NCBI RefSeq assembly: GCF_030555055.1
Contig: NZ_JAMOAO010000001.1
Location: 4,216,001-4,280,000, forward strand
Length of the DNA stretch: 64,000 bases
Source: Nocardiopsis sp. YSL2
Lineage (GTDB): Bacteria; Actinomycetota; Actinomycetes; Streptosporangiales; Streptosporangiaceae
Direction: 5' to 3'
Shown: positions 8,723 through 17,393 of the stretch, in pieces
Position numbering within the stretch: the first letter of the stretch is position 1
How the letters are laid out: every line of letters starts with the position of its first letter
Program-made: the position numbers and the translations under genes
Notes under the pieces: model-generated
Seen by the model: the letters and a program-made list of their open reading frames with translations, nothing else
Told to the model about the DNA's origin: nothing
Database searches by the model: none

Positions 8723-9247
8723 TTAGTGCTGATTTTTATCGATTTCGGAAAGTGATTGCTCGCTCAAATTTGACATCGGCTTCAGCTGTCTGCACTTTTC
8801 TGGATCTTTCTTGGGTAGGGAGTAATGCCCGATCTCGATGAATCCAGCAGGGCTCAGGTTCACCATGCTCCCCCTTTCGTAGATCAAGATAAGTGGCTCG
8901 AAGGGGTTTCGGTGATCGGAAAGCCTGCTTTCACGGTCCCGCAGGGCAGCGAAGTGCAAGGACCACTCAATAGTCTTGAACGTATAGAAAGTTCCGCCTT
9001 CTGGGATGGAACTGAGCGCTTCCTGTACTCTCGTTTCGGGGGCGCGAAAATCCGGAACTACACTCTTTGCGATATCGTAGAACGGCCATTCGGGCGCCTT
9101 GAACTCAGCGGCCCAAAGTGCGGCTCTCCTGAGGTATTCCTGGAAAAGGCGGACCTGGGACCTCTTTGAGTCGGAAGAGGAGTCCCATTCAATTGACCTC
9201 GTGCGGTCGAGAGATTCTTCGAATTCACTCATTTTTTCGATGCTCAT
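8723..9247 (-). CDS. Hypothetical protein, low-GC orphan
   Basis: A 174-residue soluble protein that I do not recognise. There is no signal peptide or membrane helix; the N-terminus is acidic and Ser-rich, and the middle has a plausible alpha/beta pattern (YTFKTIEWSLHF, PLILIYERGSMVNLSP). Base composition is visibly lower in GC than its neighbours and codon third positions are mixed, which suggests recent transfer. No clear ribosome site precedes the ATG at 9247; ATG 9232 is an alternative. It sits between a helicase remnant and a TPR pseudogene, i.e. in a decayed accessory patch. It might be a toxin-immunity type protein, but this is only a guess. Confidence 0.55.
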   Translation of the reverse strand: MSIEKMSEFEESLDRTRSIEWDSSSDSKRSQVRLFQEYLRRAALWAAEFKAPEWPFYDIAKSVVPDFRAPETRVQEALSSIPEGGTFYTFKTIEWSLHFAALRDRESRLSDHRNPFEPLILIYERGSMVNLSPAGFIEIGHYSLPKKDPEKCRQLKPMSNLSEQSLSEIDKNQH

Positions 9248-9295
9248 TAAGAACAGAACGGGAGATTTCCTCGATCTCGGGCTTTCCCCAGTCCT

Positions 9296-9700
9296 CTAGA
9301 TAGTGCCCAGGTCGGGATCGTACATCCAGGGCACGTCGGCCCAGGCCTGATCAGGGCTGGGCACTGTGCCGAGACCAGGAGCCGGACGGCCCCCACCTGG
9401 TCGCCGAGCGAAGGCAGCACGTGGCCGTGGCGCACGACCGGGCCCGAGTACACCCGCTCGTTCATGGGGAACAGGCAGGCGTCGCCCTGGGGGGTGACGG
9501 GCCAGATGCGCCAACAGCTCGTGGATCTCGGGCAGGGCGGGCACGAAGGTGATGGCCGTGGCGACGTGGTTGGTGGCGTGGCGCAGGTCGCCGCCGTCCA
9601 GCACGAGCCGGGCCATGCTCAGCTCGCCCTCGGCCTCCAACCGAGGATCGGCGGTGCCCTCGTGTGCCTCGGTCAGGGTTCTCCGTCTGCCTGGGTTCGG
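9296..9700 (-). pseudogene. Frameshifted TPR-type protein remnant
   Basis: Three pieces in two frames read as one protein. First (to about 9500): LEAEGELSMARLVLDGGDLRH and PALPEIHELLAHLARHP, a TPR-like helix pair. Then a shift inside a run of six C on the coding strand (complement 9491-9496) moves into DACLFPMNERVYSGPVV and GDQVGAVRLLVSAQ. A second shift near 9350-9365 restores the first frame for QAWADVPWMYDPDLGTI and the stop at 9296. The two shifts compensate each other. No valid start is visible upstream. Small tetratricopeptide-like proteins with this wording occur in actinomycetes; this copy is inactivated unless the shifts are sequencing errors. Confidence 0.65.
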
Positions 9701-9785
9701 GACGCGTCGTAGGGTTGAAGCACCTGAACCCTGCCAGGTTCCGGGCGTCCCGAACCGCGCGGGTCGGCGCGTACGCCGATCCACG

Positions 9786-11801
9786 CTAGGCCAGGGCCGC
9801 GTCCACGTGCTCGCCGAGATCGCCGGTGAGCATCCCGACGTACGTGCTGGTGATGTGGTGGGAGTCGCGGTAGACGACCACGTTGCCGATCGCCGCTGGG
9901 CAGGTCCCGTCGACGCAGAACCGGTCGCTCAGGTCCACCAGGGTCACCCCGTCGCCGGTGTCCGCCGCGGCCCGCTCCTGGGGGTCGTCCCGGATGAACG
10001 CCTCGTCCGCGGGCAGCGCGCACGCGGACGGGTCGTCGCCGTTCAACTCCAGGCACTCCGTCACGTCGGTGCGCGTGCGCGGGGTGTCGCGCACCGCCAC
10101 GAGGTGTCCGCTCACCTCCAGCACGTCCTTCCACAACGCGCTCATCCCGGCGGCGATCACCTGGTGGTCCTCTGCCTCGGACACGCTCTCCACCGGGCCG
10201 TTCATCACCGACGAACTCGTCACGACCAGGTCCGGACGCAGCTCGCCCAGCTCGTCCACGACCGCACGGTTCCACTGCCGGCACTCCGTGTACGCGCCGC
10301 CGTCGGGCCGCCGGATCAGTGTGTCCGTGAACGCGCACGAGGACTTGGTGAACACCGCCACGCGCCAGCCCCGCTCCTCCGCGAGCCGTTCGAGCGCCGG
10401 GAACCACTGGGCGCTGTGCGAGTCACCCAGCAGGGCGGCGGTCCGACCGGCGTTCTCGGGGCCGTAGACGCAGGGGTCGGAGGGGTCGCTGTCGTTGTGC
10501 GAGGCGTGGCAGTCGTCGTCGTACACGACCGGGATGTCGTCCTCGGCCGTGACCGGCGGCGGGTACAGGGCGGCCGATTCGGGCGCCGACGCCAGGTCGA
10601 GGGCGGCGGGCCCGGTGTGCACGGCCGGGTCGAAGGCGACCGTCGCCTCCCGCTCCACGCGCAGGAGGGAGGCCCCGCCCACCACCGACGCCGCCAGCAC
10701 GCTCGCCGCGACCACGACGGCCGCGTGGCGCACGTTCGGCACCAGCCGCCGGTCGCGGACCGGGTCCTCCACCCAGACCTTCGTCGCCCACGCCAGCGAC
10801 AGGGACGCCGCGGCCGCCGCCACGATCCCCACGGCACCCAGCCGCTCCTGACCGGTCACCGCCAGCAGCAGGATGATGACCGGCCAGTGCCACAGGTACA
10901 GCGAGTAGGAGATGTCGCCCACCCAGCGGGCCGGGGCCGAGCGCAGCGGCGCCGAGGCGGGGACCCGGCCGGCGGCGATCACGGCCACGGCGCCCAGGAC
11001 CGGCAGCAGGGCCGCCCACCCGGGGAAGGGCGTGGCGTCGTCGTACAGCACCGCGGCGGTCACGATCGCGACCGGTCCCGCGTAACCCAGCGGTCGGCGA
11101 AGGTGCTCGGGCAGGTCCCGGTGGGCCATGAAGACCGCCAGGAGGCCGCCCGCCGCCAGTTCCCAGGCCCGCGTGGTCGGCAGGAAGTAGGCGCCTGAGT
11201 CACCGCCGCCGGTCAGCAGGACCGAGCAGAGCAGCGACGCCGCGAACACCGTCCCCAGGATCGCCGCCAGCACCCCCGTGCTCTGCCGCCACCGCCAGGT
11301 GAGGGCCCACACGACGAAGAGCAGCGGCCACACCAGGTAGAACTGCTCCTCCACCGACAGCGACCAGAAATGCTGCACCGGGCTGGGCGGCACCTCGGCG
11401 GCCAGGTAGTCCACCGCCTGGCGGGCCAGGTACAGGTTCTCGACGTAGACGGCCGAGGACACCAGCTGCCAGGCGGTGTCGGTCAGGCGCGATCCGGGCA
11501 GCACGGCGAACGCGGCCGCGCCGGTGACCACCAGCACCACCGTGGAGGCGGGCAGCAGACGGCGGACCCGGCGCACGTAGAAGCCGCTGATCGAGACGCG
11601 GCCGTGGGCGGTGACCTCGCGGTGGAGCAGCGACGTGATCAGGAAGCCCGAGATCACGAAGAACACGTCGACCCCGACGTAGCCGCCCGGGAGGAGGGAC
11701 GGATCCAGGTGGTAGACGAGCACGATCAGGACGGCGACGGCGCGCAGGCCTTGGACCTCGGGACGGAAACGGCGTTCGGCCCTGGCTGGTACGGCAAGCA
11801 T
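9786..11801 (-). CDS. Acyltransferase 3 / SGNH hydrolase-type O-acyltransferase
   Basis: A 671-residue OafA/YrhL-like protein. Residues 1-about 370 are an acyltransferase-3 membrane domain with about ten helices; it begins EVQGLRAVAVLIVLVYHLDP (catalytic-type His in the first helix) and has the FFVISGFLIT and PARHFWSLSVEEQFYLVWP-like blocks. The C-terminal ~270 residues form an extracytoplasmic SGNH domain with GDSHSAQWFPAL (nucleophile Ser block) and a distal D-SHH (YRDSHHIT) catalytic pair. Such proteins O-acetylate cell-surface glycans. ATG 11801 has GGAG 8 nt upstream; the open frame extends much further but upstream is non-coding. No neighbour suggests a particular glycan. Confidence 0.9.
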   Translation of the reverse strand: MLAVPARAERRFRPEVQGLRAVAVLIVLVYHLDPSLLPGGYVGVDVFFVISGFLITSLLHREVTAHGRVSISGFYVRRVRRLLPASTVVLVVTGAAAFAVLPGSRLTDTAWQLVSSAVYVENLYLARQAVDYLAAEVPPSPVQHFWSLSVEEQFYLVWPLLFVVWALTWRWRQSTGVLAAILGTVFAASLLCSVLLTGGGDSGAYFLPTTRAWELAAGGLLAVFMAHRDLPEHLRRPLGYAGPVAIVTAAVLYDDATPFPGWAALLPVLGAVAVIAAGRVPASAPLRSAPARWVGDISYSLYLWHWPVIILLLAVTGQERLGAVGIVAAAAASLSLAWATKVWVEDPVRDRRLVPNVRHAAVVVAASVLAASVVGGASLLRVEREATVAFDPAVHTGPAALDLASAPESAALYPPPVTAEDDIPVVYDDDCHASHNDSDPSDPCVYGPENAGRTAALLGDSHSAQWFPALERLAEERGWRVAVFTKSSCAFTDTLIRRPDGGAYTECRQWNRAVVDELGELRPDLVVTSSSVMNGPVESVSEAEDHQVIAAGMSALWKDVLEVSGHLVAVRDTPRTRTDVTECLELNGDDPSACALPADEAFIRDDPQERAAADTGDGVTLVDLSDRFCVDGTCPAAIGNVVVYRDSHHITSTYVGMLTGDLGEHVDAALA

Positions 11802-12164
11802 GCGGTGGACTCCGGAGCGGATTCGGCGTAGAGGAAGGGCCGCGGGGGAGTCGGCCACGGAAGCGATGAACTGATCCTGTTGTGTTCGGACGATCCGCGG
11901 CGACCACCAAGCCGACTCGGCGGACGGAGTTCGCGCAGTCTGATCCCTTCGGTCACGCTCCCTTGGCCGGGAGTTCGCCTTCCCGTCGATTCGGGATCCG
12001 GCGGAGCGCTGCGGACCGAGCGGTTCGTGGCGCACGCACTCGGGAACTCCGGCACACTGTCGGTACGGACACACCCGGTCGGCCGTGCCGCGTTCCCCGC
12101 GCGGCCGCGTGCGCGACCCCCTCCACCGTGTCCGGTCACCCGCTGTGCCCGGTCCCCGTCGGCC

Positions 12165-13301
12165 GTGCCGCGAGAGGAGGCCCCCGTCACTCCCTTCACC
12201 CCCGTCCCTCCCGTCACCAGGGCACGCCTCGTGGCCGTCGGCGTCGTGGTGGTACTCCTCGTACCCCTCGCCCTCTTCCCGATCATCGGCCGGTGGACCC
12301 TGCTGTGGGTCCCGCTCGTGCTGCTCGCCGTGTCCGCCGCCGTGCTGCGCGCGAGGGCCCATGCCCAGGCCAGAGCGCGCTCCGGCGCCTTCGGCACGCG
12401 GTCGGGGGACACGGCGCCCGAGACGACCGGGCCGACCGGACCGGACCGGCCGGCGGCCGGTGCGGGCCGACGGATCCGGCCGGTGGCGCTGCCCAGTGCC
12501 GTGGAGGACTACGACCTGGTCTTCTCCGGGGTCGTGCACTGGCGCTGGAGCGGGCACGTGGACCTGAGCCTGCGCAATCCCCTCGCCCCGGCCGTGTACG
12601 CGGTGGTGACCAGGGCCGCCGAACTGGCCCGCGCCACCGAACCGGCCGACCACGGCCTCGCCGAGTGCGAGCTGGCGGCACGGTTGGCCGTGGAGACGGC
12701 GGTCACGGGGACCGGGGTGATGGTGTGGGCGCAGGACGTGGAGCTGCGACTGCCGGACGAGGACGCCGAGCGGTTGCGCTCACTGGCCGGACTGCGCAAG
12801 GACCGGGAGGTACGGGACGCGGTCCGCGCGGTCGGGGCCGAGCGGGTCGGGGCGGCCACGGGGGCGCCCCTGCCGGACCTCGGCGGGACCTCACAGGAGG
12901 CTTCGGACGGCGGCGCCGCGGTTTCGTTCGACCCGCGGGCTGTCGGGGGCCGGCTCGTGGCGCGGGAACCGCACGGGGCGGACGATCTGGACGACCTCGA
13001 TGATCTGGACGACATCGCCGGGCTGGACGGGCCCGGGCCGGGCAACGACGTCGACGACGAGGGTTTCGAGAGCTACTGGTGGCCCGCCGAGACACCGGGC
13101 CATGACGCCGCCGAACGGGACGTGCAGGTCGCGATCATCCGCGGCCTCATCGACTCGGTCGACGAGGGCGCGGGGCGGCTGGAGTTCGCCCGCGCGCAGC
13201 TCGACGTGCTTGCACAGGGCGGGTTCGACGAGGTCGCGCGCCGGATCCGTGAGGTCGTCCCCGAACTCTCCGACGAGCCTTCCCCCGGAACGGATCCCTG
13301 A
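12165..13301 (+). CDS. Hypothetical membrane protein with acidic tail
   Basis: About 378 residues, not recognised. Two adjacent hydrophobic segments follow the N-terminus (LVAVGVVVVLLVPLALFPII and LLWVPLVLLAVSAAVL), so the N-terminus is membrane-anchored and the rest is probably cytoplasmic. A folded region (about 110-240) contains EDYDLVFSGVVHWRWSG; an Asp-rich linker with repeated DDLDDL follows, then a conserved-looking helical C-terminus. The start is uncertain. The best ribosome site, GAGAGGAGG at 12172-12180, precedes an in-frame GTC rather than a start codon; GTG 12165 lies upstream of that site and GTG 12231 downstream with a weaker site. A strong hairpin follows the stop by 12 nt. 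Confidence 0.6.
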   Translation: MPREEAPVTPFTPVPPVTRARLVAVGVVVVLLVPLALFPIIGRWTLLWVPLVLLAVSAAVLRARAHAQARARSGAFGTRSGDTAPETTGPTGPDRPAAGAGRRIRPVALPSAVEDYDLVFSGVVHWRWSGHVDLSLRNPLAPAVYAVVTRAAELARATEPADHGLAECELAARLAVETAVTGTGVMVWAQDVELRLPDEDAERLRSLAGLRKDREVRDAVRAVGAERVGAATGAPLPDLGGTSQEASDGGAAVSFDPRAVGGRLVAREPHGADDLDDLDDLDDIAGLDGPGPGNDVDDEGFESYWWPAETPGHDAAERDVQVAIIRGLIDSVDEGAGRLEFARAQLDVLAQGGFDEVARRIREVVPELSDEPSPGTDP

Positions 13302-13313
13302 CCGTCCGGTGGG

Positions 13314-13361
13314 CCGCCCCAACCCCGCCCCGGTGCGTCCGCCGGGGCGGGGTTGGGGCGG
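13314..13361 (+). terminator. Intrinsic terminator-like hairpin
   Basis: Perfect 20-bp arms (13314-13333 and 13342-13361) with an 8-nt loop, all G/C except two A/T pairs. It begins 12 nt after the stop of the preceding plus-strand gene. No U-tract follows, as is common for actinomycete terminators. Confidence 0.8.
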
Positions 13362-13699
13362 ACGGTGGTCCGGCTCCACGCTCAGTGCGGTGCCCGCACC
13401 GCGGGCGGTGACCCTGTGCAGGAGGCTCTGGACCTCCTCAGGAGGCCCAGGGCCTCCTGGAGCAGCGACCCCGGATCCGGCCTGGGAAGGGGAAGGCCCT
13501 TCACGCCCCTCCCTTCTGCGAGACGTCGTCGATCCATATACGCCGGACCCGGTCGGAGTCCGTGAGCCCCTGATCCCCGCGCCGCAAGGGCCGCGGTGTC
13601 CAGCCGACCACCGCGGGCCCCGCGGTCGTTCACGCTCCCACCGCCTCACGGGCACCGGGGAGCGGCTCGGGCGGGGCGCCCCGATGCGGATGTGACTGG
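13362..13699. other. Intergenic region with short CCTCCT/AGGAGG repeats
   Basis: About 340 bp with no gene I can support. Around 13418-13462 AGGAGG and CCTCCT alternate and could fold into small hairpins. Their role, if any, is unclear. Confidence 0.4.
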
Positions 13700-13731
13700 T
13701 TGCACTGAGTGCGTCGTTGCACTGGGTGCAA
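13700..13731. promoter_or_regulatory. Twin TetR operator sites
   Basis: Site 1 is TTGCACTGAGTGCG (13700-13713, core GCACT-G-AGTGC). Site 2 is TTGCACTGGGTGCAA (13717-13731, perfect arms TTGCAC and GTGCAA). They start 17 bp apart. Site 2 overlaps the TTGCAC that serves as -35 for the tetR gene, so binding would block transcription. Confidence 0.72.
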
Positions 13732-13740
13732 TCACCCGCC

Positions 13741-13746
13741 TAGCCT
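13741..13746 (+). promoter_or_regulatory. Predicted -10 box of the tetR gene
   Basis: TAGCCT, 18 nt after the TTGCAC -35-like hexamer (13717-13722) and 6 nt before the ATG at 13753. This fits a leaderless transcript, and no Shine-Dalgarno sequence is present. Confidence 0.55.
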
Positions 13747-13752
13747 GGCGCT

Positions 13753-14427
13753 ATGGCAGACCAACAGCGCCCGCCCGTACCGGATCGCCGGGAGGCGCTC
13801 AAAGCGCGGCACCGCCGGGCCATCGTCGTCGCGGCGGCCGAACTGATGAGCGAGATCGGCGGCACGGACTTCACCGTCGACCAGCTCGCGGCGCGGGCCG
13901 ACGTCTCCCGCCGTACGGTGTTCAACCACTTCACGACGGTCGACGACATCACCGTCGAGGTCTTCCAGGAGATGCTCGGCGCGGTCCTGGACAACGTCGA
14001 CGCCAACTTCGCCGCGGCGGCGGCCGAACATCCCGACGACACCTCGATGTTCGACCAGCTGGCCGGGGCCCTGCGTGCCACCGACCTGGTCGCCACCACC
14101 ACCGAGCTCACCCGGATCTTCGGACCCGACAGTGACCGGCTCAACGCCCGTCAGGCGGTGCTCTTCGAGCGTGCGGTCAGCGACCTCGGCGTCCGGATCG
14201 CCGCCATCACCCTGCGCCACCACCCCGCGGCCGATCCGCTGGAGGTCGACCTGATGTGCGGCGCCCTGGTGGGCGGAGCCCTCGTCGTGGTCCGCCACTG
14301 GGAGCAGAGCACCGGGGGAGTCGACTCCGCCGAGTCCCGCCGCGTCTGGGACGAGCTCCTGGAACGCATGATCTCCGTCAACCGCGCCGGGTTCGGGGCC
14401 CTGACCCCCCGCACCGGCGCTTCCTGA
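13753..14427 (+). CDS. TetR family transcriptional regulator
   Basis: A 224-residue TetR-type repressor. The N-terminal helix-turn-helix is clear at about residues 22-65: AIVVAAAELMSEIGGTDFTVDQLAARADVSRRTVFNHF reads as helices 1-3, with RRTVFNHF as the recognition helix. The remainder is the all-helical ligand-binding and dimer domain. The gene is followed 39 nt later by an MMPL-type exporter on the same strand, and two dyads precede it, so it very likely controls itself and the exporter in response to a substrate of the exporter. The ligand is unknown. Confidence 0.92.
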   Translation: MADQQRPPVPDRREALKARHRRAIVVAAAELMSEIGGTDFTVDQLAARADVSRRTVFNHFTTVDDITVEVFQEMLGAVLDNVDANFAAAAAEHPDDTSMFDQLAGALRATDLVATTTELTRIFGPDSDRLNARQAVLFERAVSDLGVRIAAITLRHHPAADPLEVDLMCGALVGGALVVVRHWEQSTGGVDSAESRRVWDELLERMISVNRAGFGALTPRTGAS

Positions 14428-14466
14428 GCCCACCGCTCACCCCACCCACTCCGTTTGCAGGGAACC

Positions 14467-17031
14467 ATGGCTGAACTTCTCTACCGGCTCGGGCGTACGT
14501 CGGCCAGACGCGCCCGGACCGTCATCGCGATCTGGCTGGCACTGCTGGTGTCGGCGGGAATCGCCTACTCCTCCTTCTCCGGTGAGCTGGCCGACAGCTT
14601 CTCCATCCCCGGAACGCCCACCGACGAGGTGAACCAGAGCCTCAAGGAGGAGTTTCCCGCCATGAGCGGCGGCCGGGGCACCGTCGTCTACCAGAGCGAG
14701 GACGGCTCCGCCCTCACCGAGGAACAGCGGGCGCAGATCAGTGAGCGCGTCGACAGCGCCGCCGAGGTCTCCGGGGTCGAGGACGTCATCGACCCGTTCG
14801 CGACCGAGGAGGAGCGCGCCGAACAGGCGGAACTCCTCGAGGAAGGCCGCGAGGAGAGCGAGGAGGGCCGCGCCGAACTCGAGGAGGGCCAGGAACAGCT
14901 CGACGAGGCCCGCGCCCTGGCCGAGTCCGCCGGGCCGCTCGACGAGCAGACCGGGGCCGCCTTCGAGGCCCAGCAGGCCGAGCTCGACGCCGGCATGGAG
15001 GAGCTGGAGGCCGGCGACGAGCAGCTCGCCCAGGGCGAGGCCCTGATGGAGATGGCCTCCGGGATCCGCACCGTCTCCGAGGACGGCAGCACGGCCATGG
15101 TCAGCGTCGCCTTCACCGAGAGCCAGGAGGAGGTCTCCCAGGAGACCAAGGACGCCGTGATGGACGTCTTCGAGGACGACCCGGTGGACGGCGCCACGGT
15201 CGACTTCGGCGACGACATCGCGATGGCGCTCCCCAGCCTGGTCAGCGCCGCGGAAGCGATCGGCGTCATCGTGGCGGGCGTCGTCCTGGTGGTCATGCTC
15301 GGCACCCTCATCGGCGCCGGACTCCCGCTCGCGACCGCCCTGATCGGCGTCGGGATCGCCACCCTGGCCGCGATGTCGCTGTCCAGCGTGATCGAGATCG
15401 CGACCGTGACACCGATCCTCGGGCTGATGCTCGGCCTGGCGGTCGGCATCGACTACGCGCTGTTCATCGTCAACCGGCACCGCCGCCAGCTCATGGAAGG
15501 GTACGGAGTCACCGAGTCCATCGGACTGGCCAACGGAACCGCGGGCAACGCCGTGGTCTTCGCCGGCTCCACCGTCCTCATCGCCCTGCTCGGTCTGAAC
15601 CTGACCGGGATCGGCTTCCTCGGCCTCATGGGCAGCGTGGGCGCCATCGCCATCACCGTCGCGGTGCTGATCGCCGTGACGCTGGTCCCGGCGCTGCTGG
15701 CGGTGGTGGGCGGGCGCATCCTGTCGCCCCGCGAGCGCATCGCCCGCCTCGCCGCCGGAACGGGTCGCTCTCCTGAGGGTCTGGTCGACGGGGCCGCCCA
15801 CGAGGCCGGTCCCCGGCCGATGTCGCACGCGGGGGCGTTCGGCCGTGCCGCGCTCGCCGTCGTGATCCTCGGCGTCATCGCGCTGCCCGCCCTGGACCTG
15901 CGGGTGGGCATGCCCGACGGCTCCTCGCAGCCCGCCGAGTCCACCCAGTACGAGGCCTACTCCGCCATCGCGCAGAACTTCGGGGAGGGCCAGAACGGCA
16001 CCCTCCTGGTCGCCGCCACCCTGCCCGGCGGGCCCACCGACGAGGCCGCCGAGGCCAACGCGGAGCAGTACCAGTACGAGATCGCCGACGCGATCCACGC
16101 CCAGGACGGCGTCGCCGCGGTGGCGCCGATCGGGGTCTCCGACGACCAGACCCAGGCCATCTTCCAGGTGGTCCCGGTCGAGGGCCCGTCCAGCGAGTCC
16201 ACCGAGGAGCTGGTGCACACCCTGCGGGACCTGGAGCCCATCCACGGCACCGGAACGCTCGGAGTGGCCGGTATGGCCAGCGGCAACATCGACATCTCCG
16301 AGACGCTCAGCGAGGCGCTGCCGACCTACCTCGCGGTGGTCGTGGGCCTGGCCCTGGTCATCCTGCTGCTGGTGTTCCGGTCCGTCTTCGTGCCGATCGT
16401 GGCCACGCTGGGCTTCATCCTGTCCTACTTCGCCGCGCTCGGCGGTGTGGTAGCCGTGTACCAGTGGGGCTGGCTCGGCGGGCTCATCGGCCTGCAGAAC
16501 CCGGGGCCGGTCCTGAACTTCCTGCCCACGCTGCTGGTGGGCATCCTGTTCGGCCTGGCGATGGACTACATGCTGTTCATCGGCACGGGGATGCGGGAGG
16601 CCTACACGCACGGCAGCCCGGCCCGGCTCGCCGTCGTGCAGGGATTCCGCGCCGGCCGCGCGGTCGTCACGGCCGCGGCGATCATCATGATCTCGGTGTT
16701 CGGCGGGTTCATCTTCTCCGAGATGACGATGATCAGCTCGGTCGGCTTCGCGCTCGCCTTCGGTGTGCTCATCGACGCGTTCGTGGTCCGCATGCTGCTG
16801 ATCCCCGCGGTGATGCACCTGGCGGGCGACGCGGCCTGGTGGCTGCCCAAGTGGCTGGACCGGATCATGCCCGACATCGACGTCGAGGGATCGGCCCTGG
16901 AGCGCGACCACGCGCGGGAGTCGTCCGGCGCCGAGGAGGGCACCGGTACCGGCGAGTCGGCGACCGCCGGCGAGGCGGGTGCCAAGGCCGAGGGCACCGA
17001 CGAGTCGGAGGTCGGCTCCGGGCGGCGCTGA
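14467..17031 (+). CDS. MMPL family (RND superfamily) transporter
   Basis: An 854-residue transporter with the 12-helix MMPL layout: helix 1 near the N-terminus, a large extracytoplasmic loop (about 45-250), five helices, a second loop (about 480-620), and five more helices. Helix 4 contains the GLAVGIDYALFIVNRHR motif and helix 10 the matching GLAMDYMLFIGTGMRE, whose Asp-Tyr pairs carry proton coupling in this family. Loop 1 contains a long Glu-rich, probably coiled-coil stretch (about residues 115-200) that is unusual for short MmpL proteins. Likely exports lipids or hydrophobic drugs. ATG 14467 has GCAGGGA just upstream. It lies downstream of the tetR gene and ends before a strong terminator. 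Confidence 0.9.
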   Translation: MAELLYRLGRTSARRARTVIAIWLALLVSAGIAYSSFSGELADSFSIPGTPTDEVNQSLKEEFPAMSGGRGTVVYQSEDGSALTEEQRAQISERVDSAAEVSGVEDVIDPFATEEERAEQAELLEEGREESEEGRAELEEGQEQLDEARALAESAGPLDEQTGAAFEAQQAELDAGMEELEAGDEQLAQGEALMEMASGIRTVSEDGSTAMVSVAFTESQEEVSQETKDAVMDVFEDDPVDGATVDFGDDIAMALPSLVSAAEAIGVIVAGVVLVVMLGTLIGAGLPLATALIGVGIATLAAMSLSSVIEIATVTPILGLMLGLAVGIDYALFIVNRHRRQLMEGYGVTESIGLANGTAGNAVVFAGSTVLIALLGLNLTGIGFLGLMGSVGAIAITVAVLIAVTLVPALLAVVGGRILSPRERIARLAAGTGRSPEGLVDGAAHEAGPRPMSHAGAFGRAALAVVILGVIALPALDLRVGMPDGSSQPAESTQYEAYSAIAQNFGEGQNGTLLVAATLPGGPTDEAAEANAEQYQYEIADAIHAQDGVAAVAPIGVSDDQTQAIFQVVPVEGPSSESTEELVHTLRDLEPIHGTGTLGVAGMASGNIDISETLSEALPTYLAVVVGLALVILLLVFRSVFVPIVATLGFILSYFAALGGVVAVYQWGWLGGLIGLQNPGPVLNFLPTLLVGILFGLAMDYMLFIGTGMREAYTHGSPARLAVVQGFRAGRAVVTAAAIIMISVFGGFIFSEMTMISSVGFALAFGVLIDAFVVRMLLIPAVMHLAGDAAWWLPKWLDRIMPDIDVEGSALERDHARESSGAEEGTGTGESATAGEAGAKAEGTDESEVGSGRR

Positions 17032-17065
17032 CCGCTCGGGAGCCGTCCGCAGGAGGCAACAGGAG

Positions 17066-17110
17066 GCCCGTCGGGGCGCCCCGGTCGAGTGCCGGGGCGC
17101 CCCGACGGGC
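17066..17110 (+). terminator. Terminator hairpin after the MMPL gene
   Basis: Perfect 19-bp arms (17066-17084 and 17092-17110) with a 7-nt loop, starting 35 nt after the stop of the transporter gene. Confidence 0.82.
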
Positions 17111-17393
17111 CCGCGCCGTACGCACCCCTTCCACCCCGTGAGGTTCCGGTGGTTCGCGGAGGTGGACCAGGCGCTCGCGGAGGGGGGTGTGACCGCCGTG
17201 CGGATGGACACGCCCTGGATGGGAGCCGCAGCCGGCACGGTGCGGAGCCCGGCGGCCGTGGCTGCGGAGCAGGCCGCGTCCGTGACCGTCGAGCGGCTCC
17301 GATCCCCTGAGGGACGACTCCATGCGGGAGTCGGTGGAGACGGTTCTTGACTGGATCCGGTCGGCGGCTGAACGGGGGCGCTCGCGCAGAGCC

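Noticed and set aside
9296..9784. Intact 162-residue protein
   Set aside because: Its C-terminal part becomes Pro/Arg/Gly-rich exactly where the alternative frame becomes protein-like, indicating frameshifts rather than one gene.
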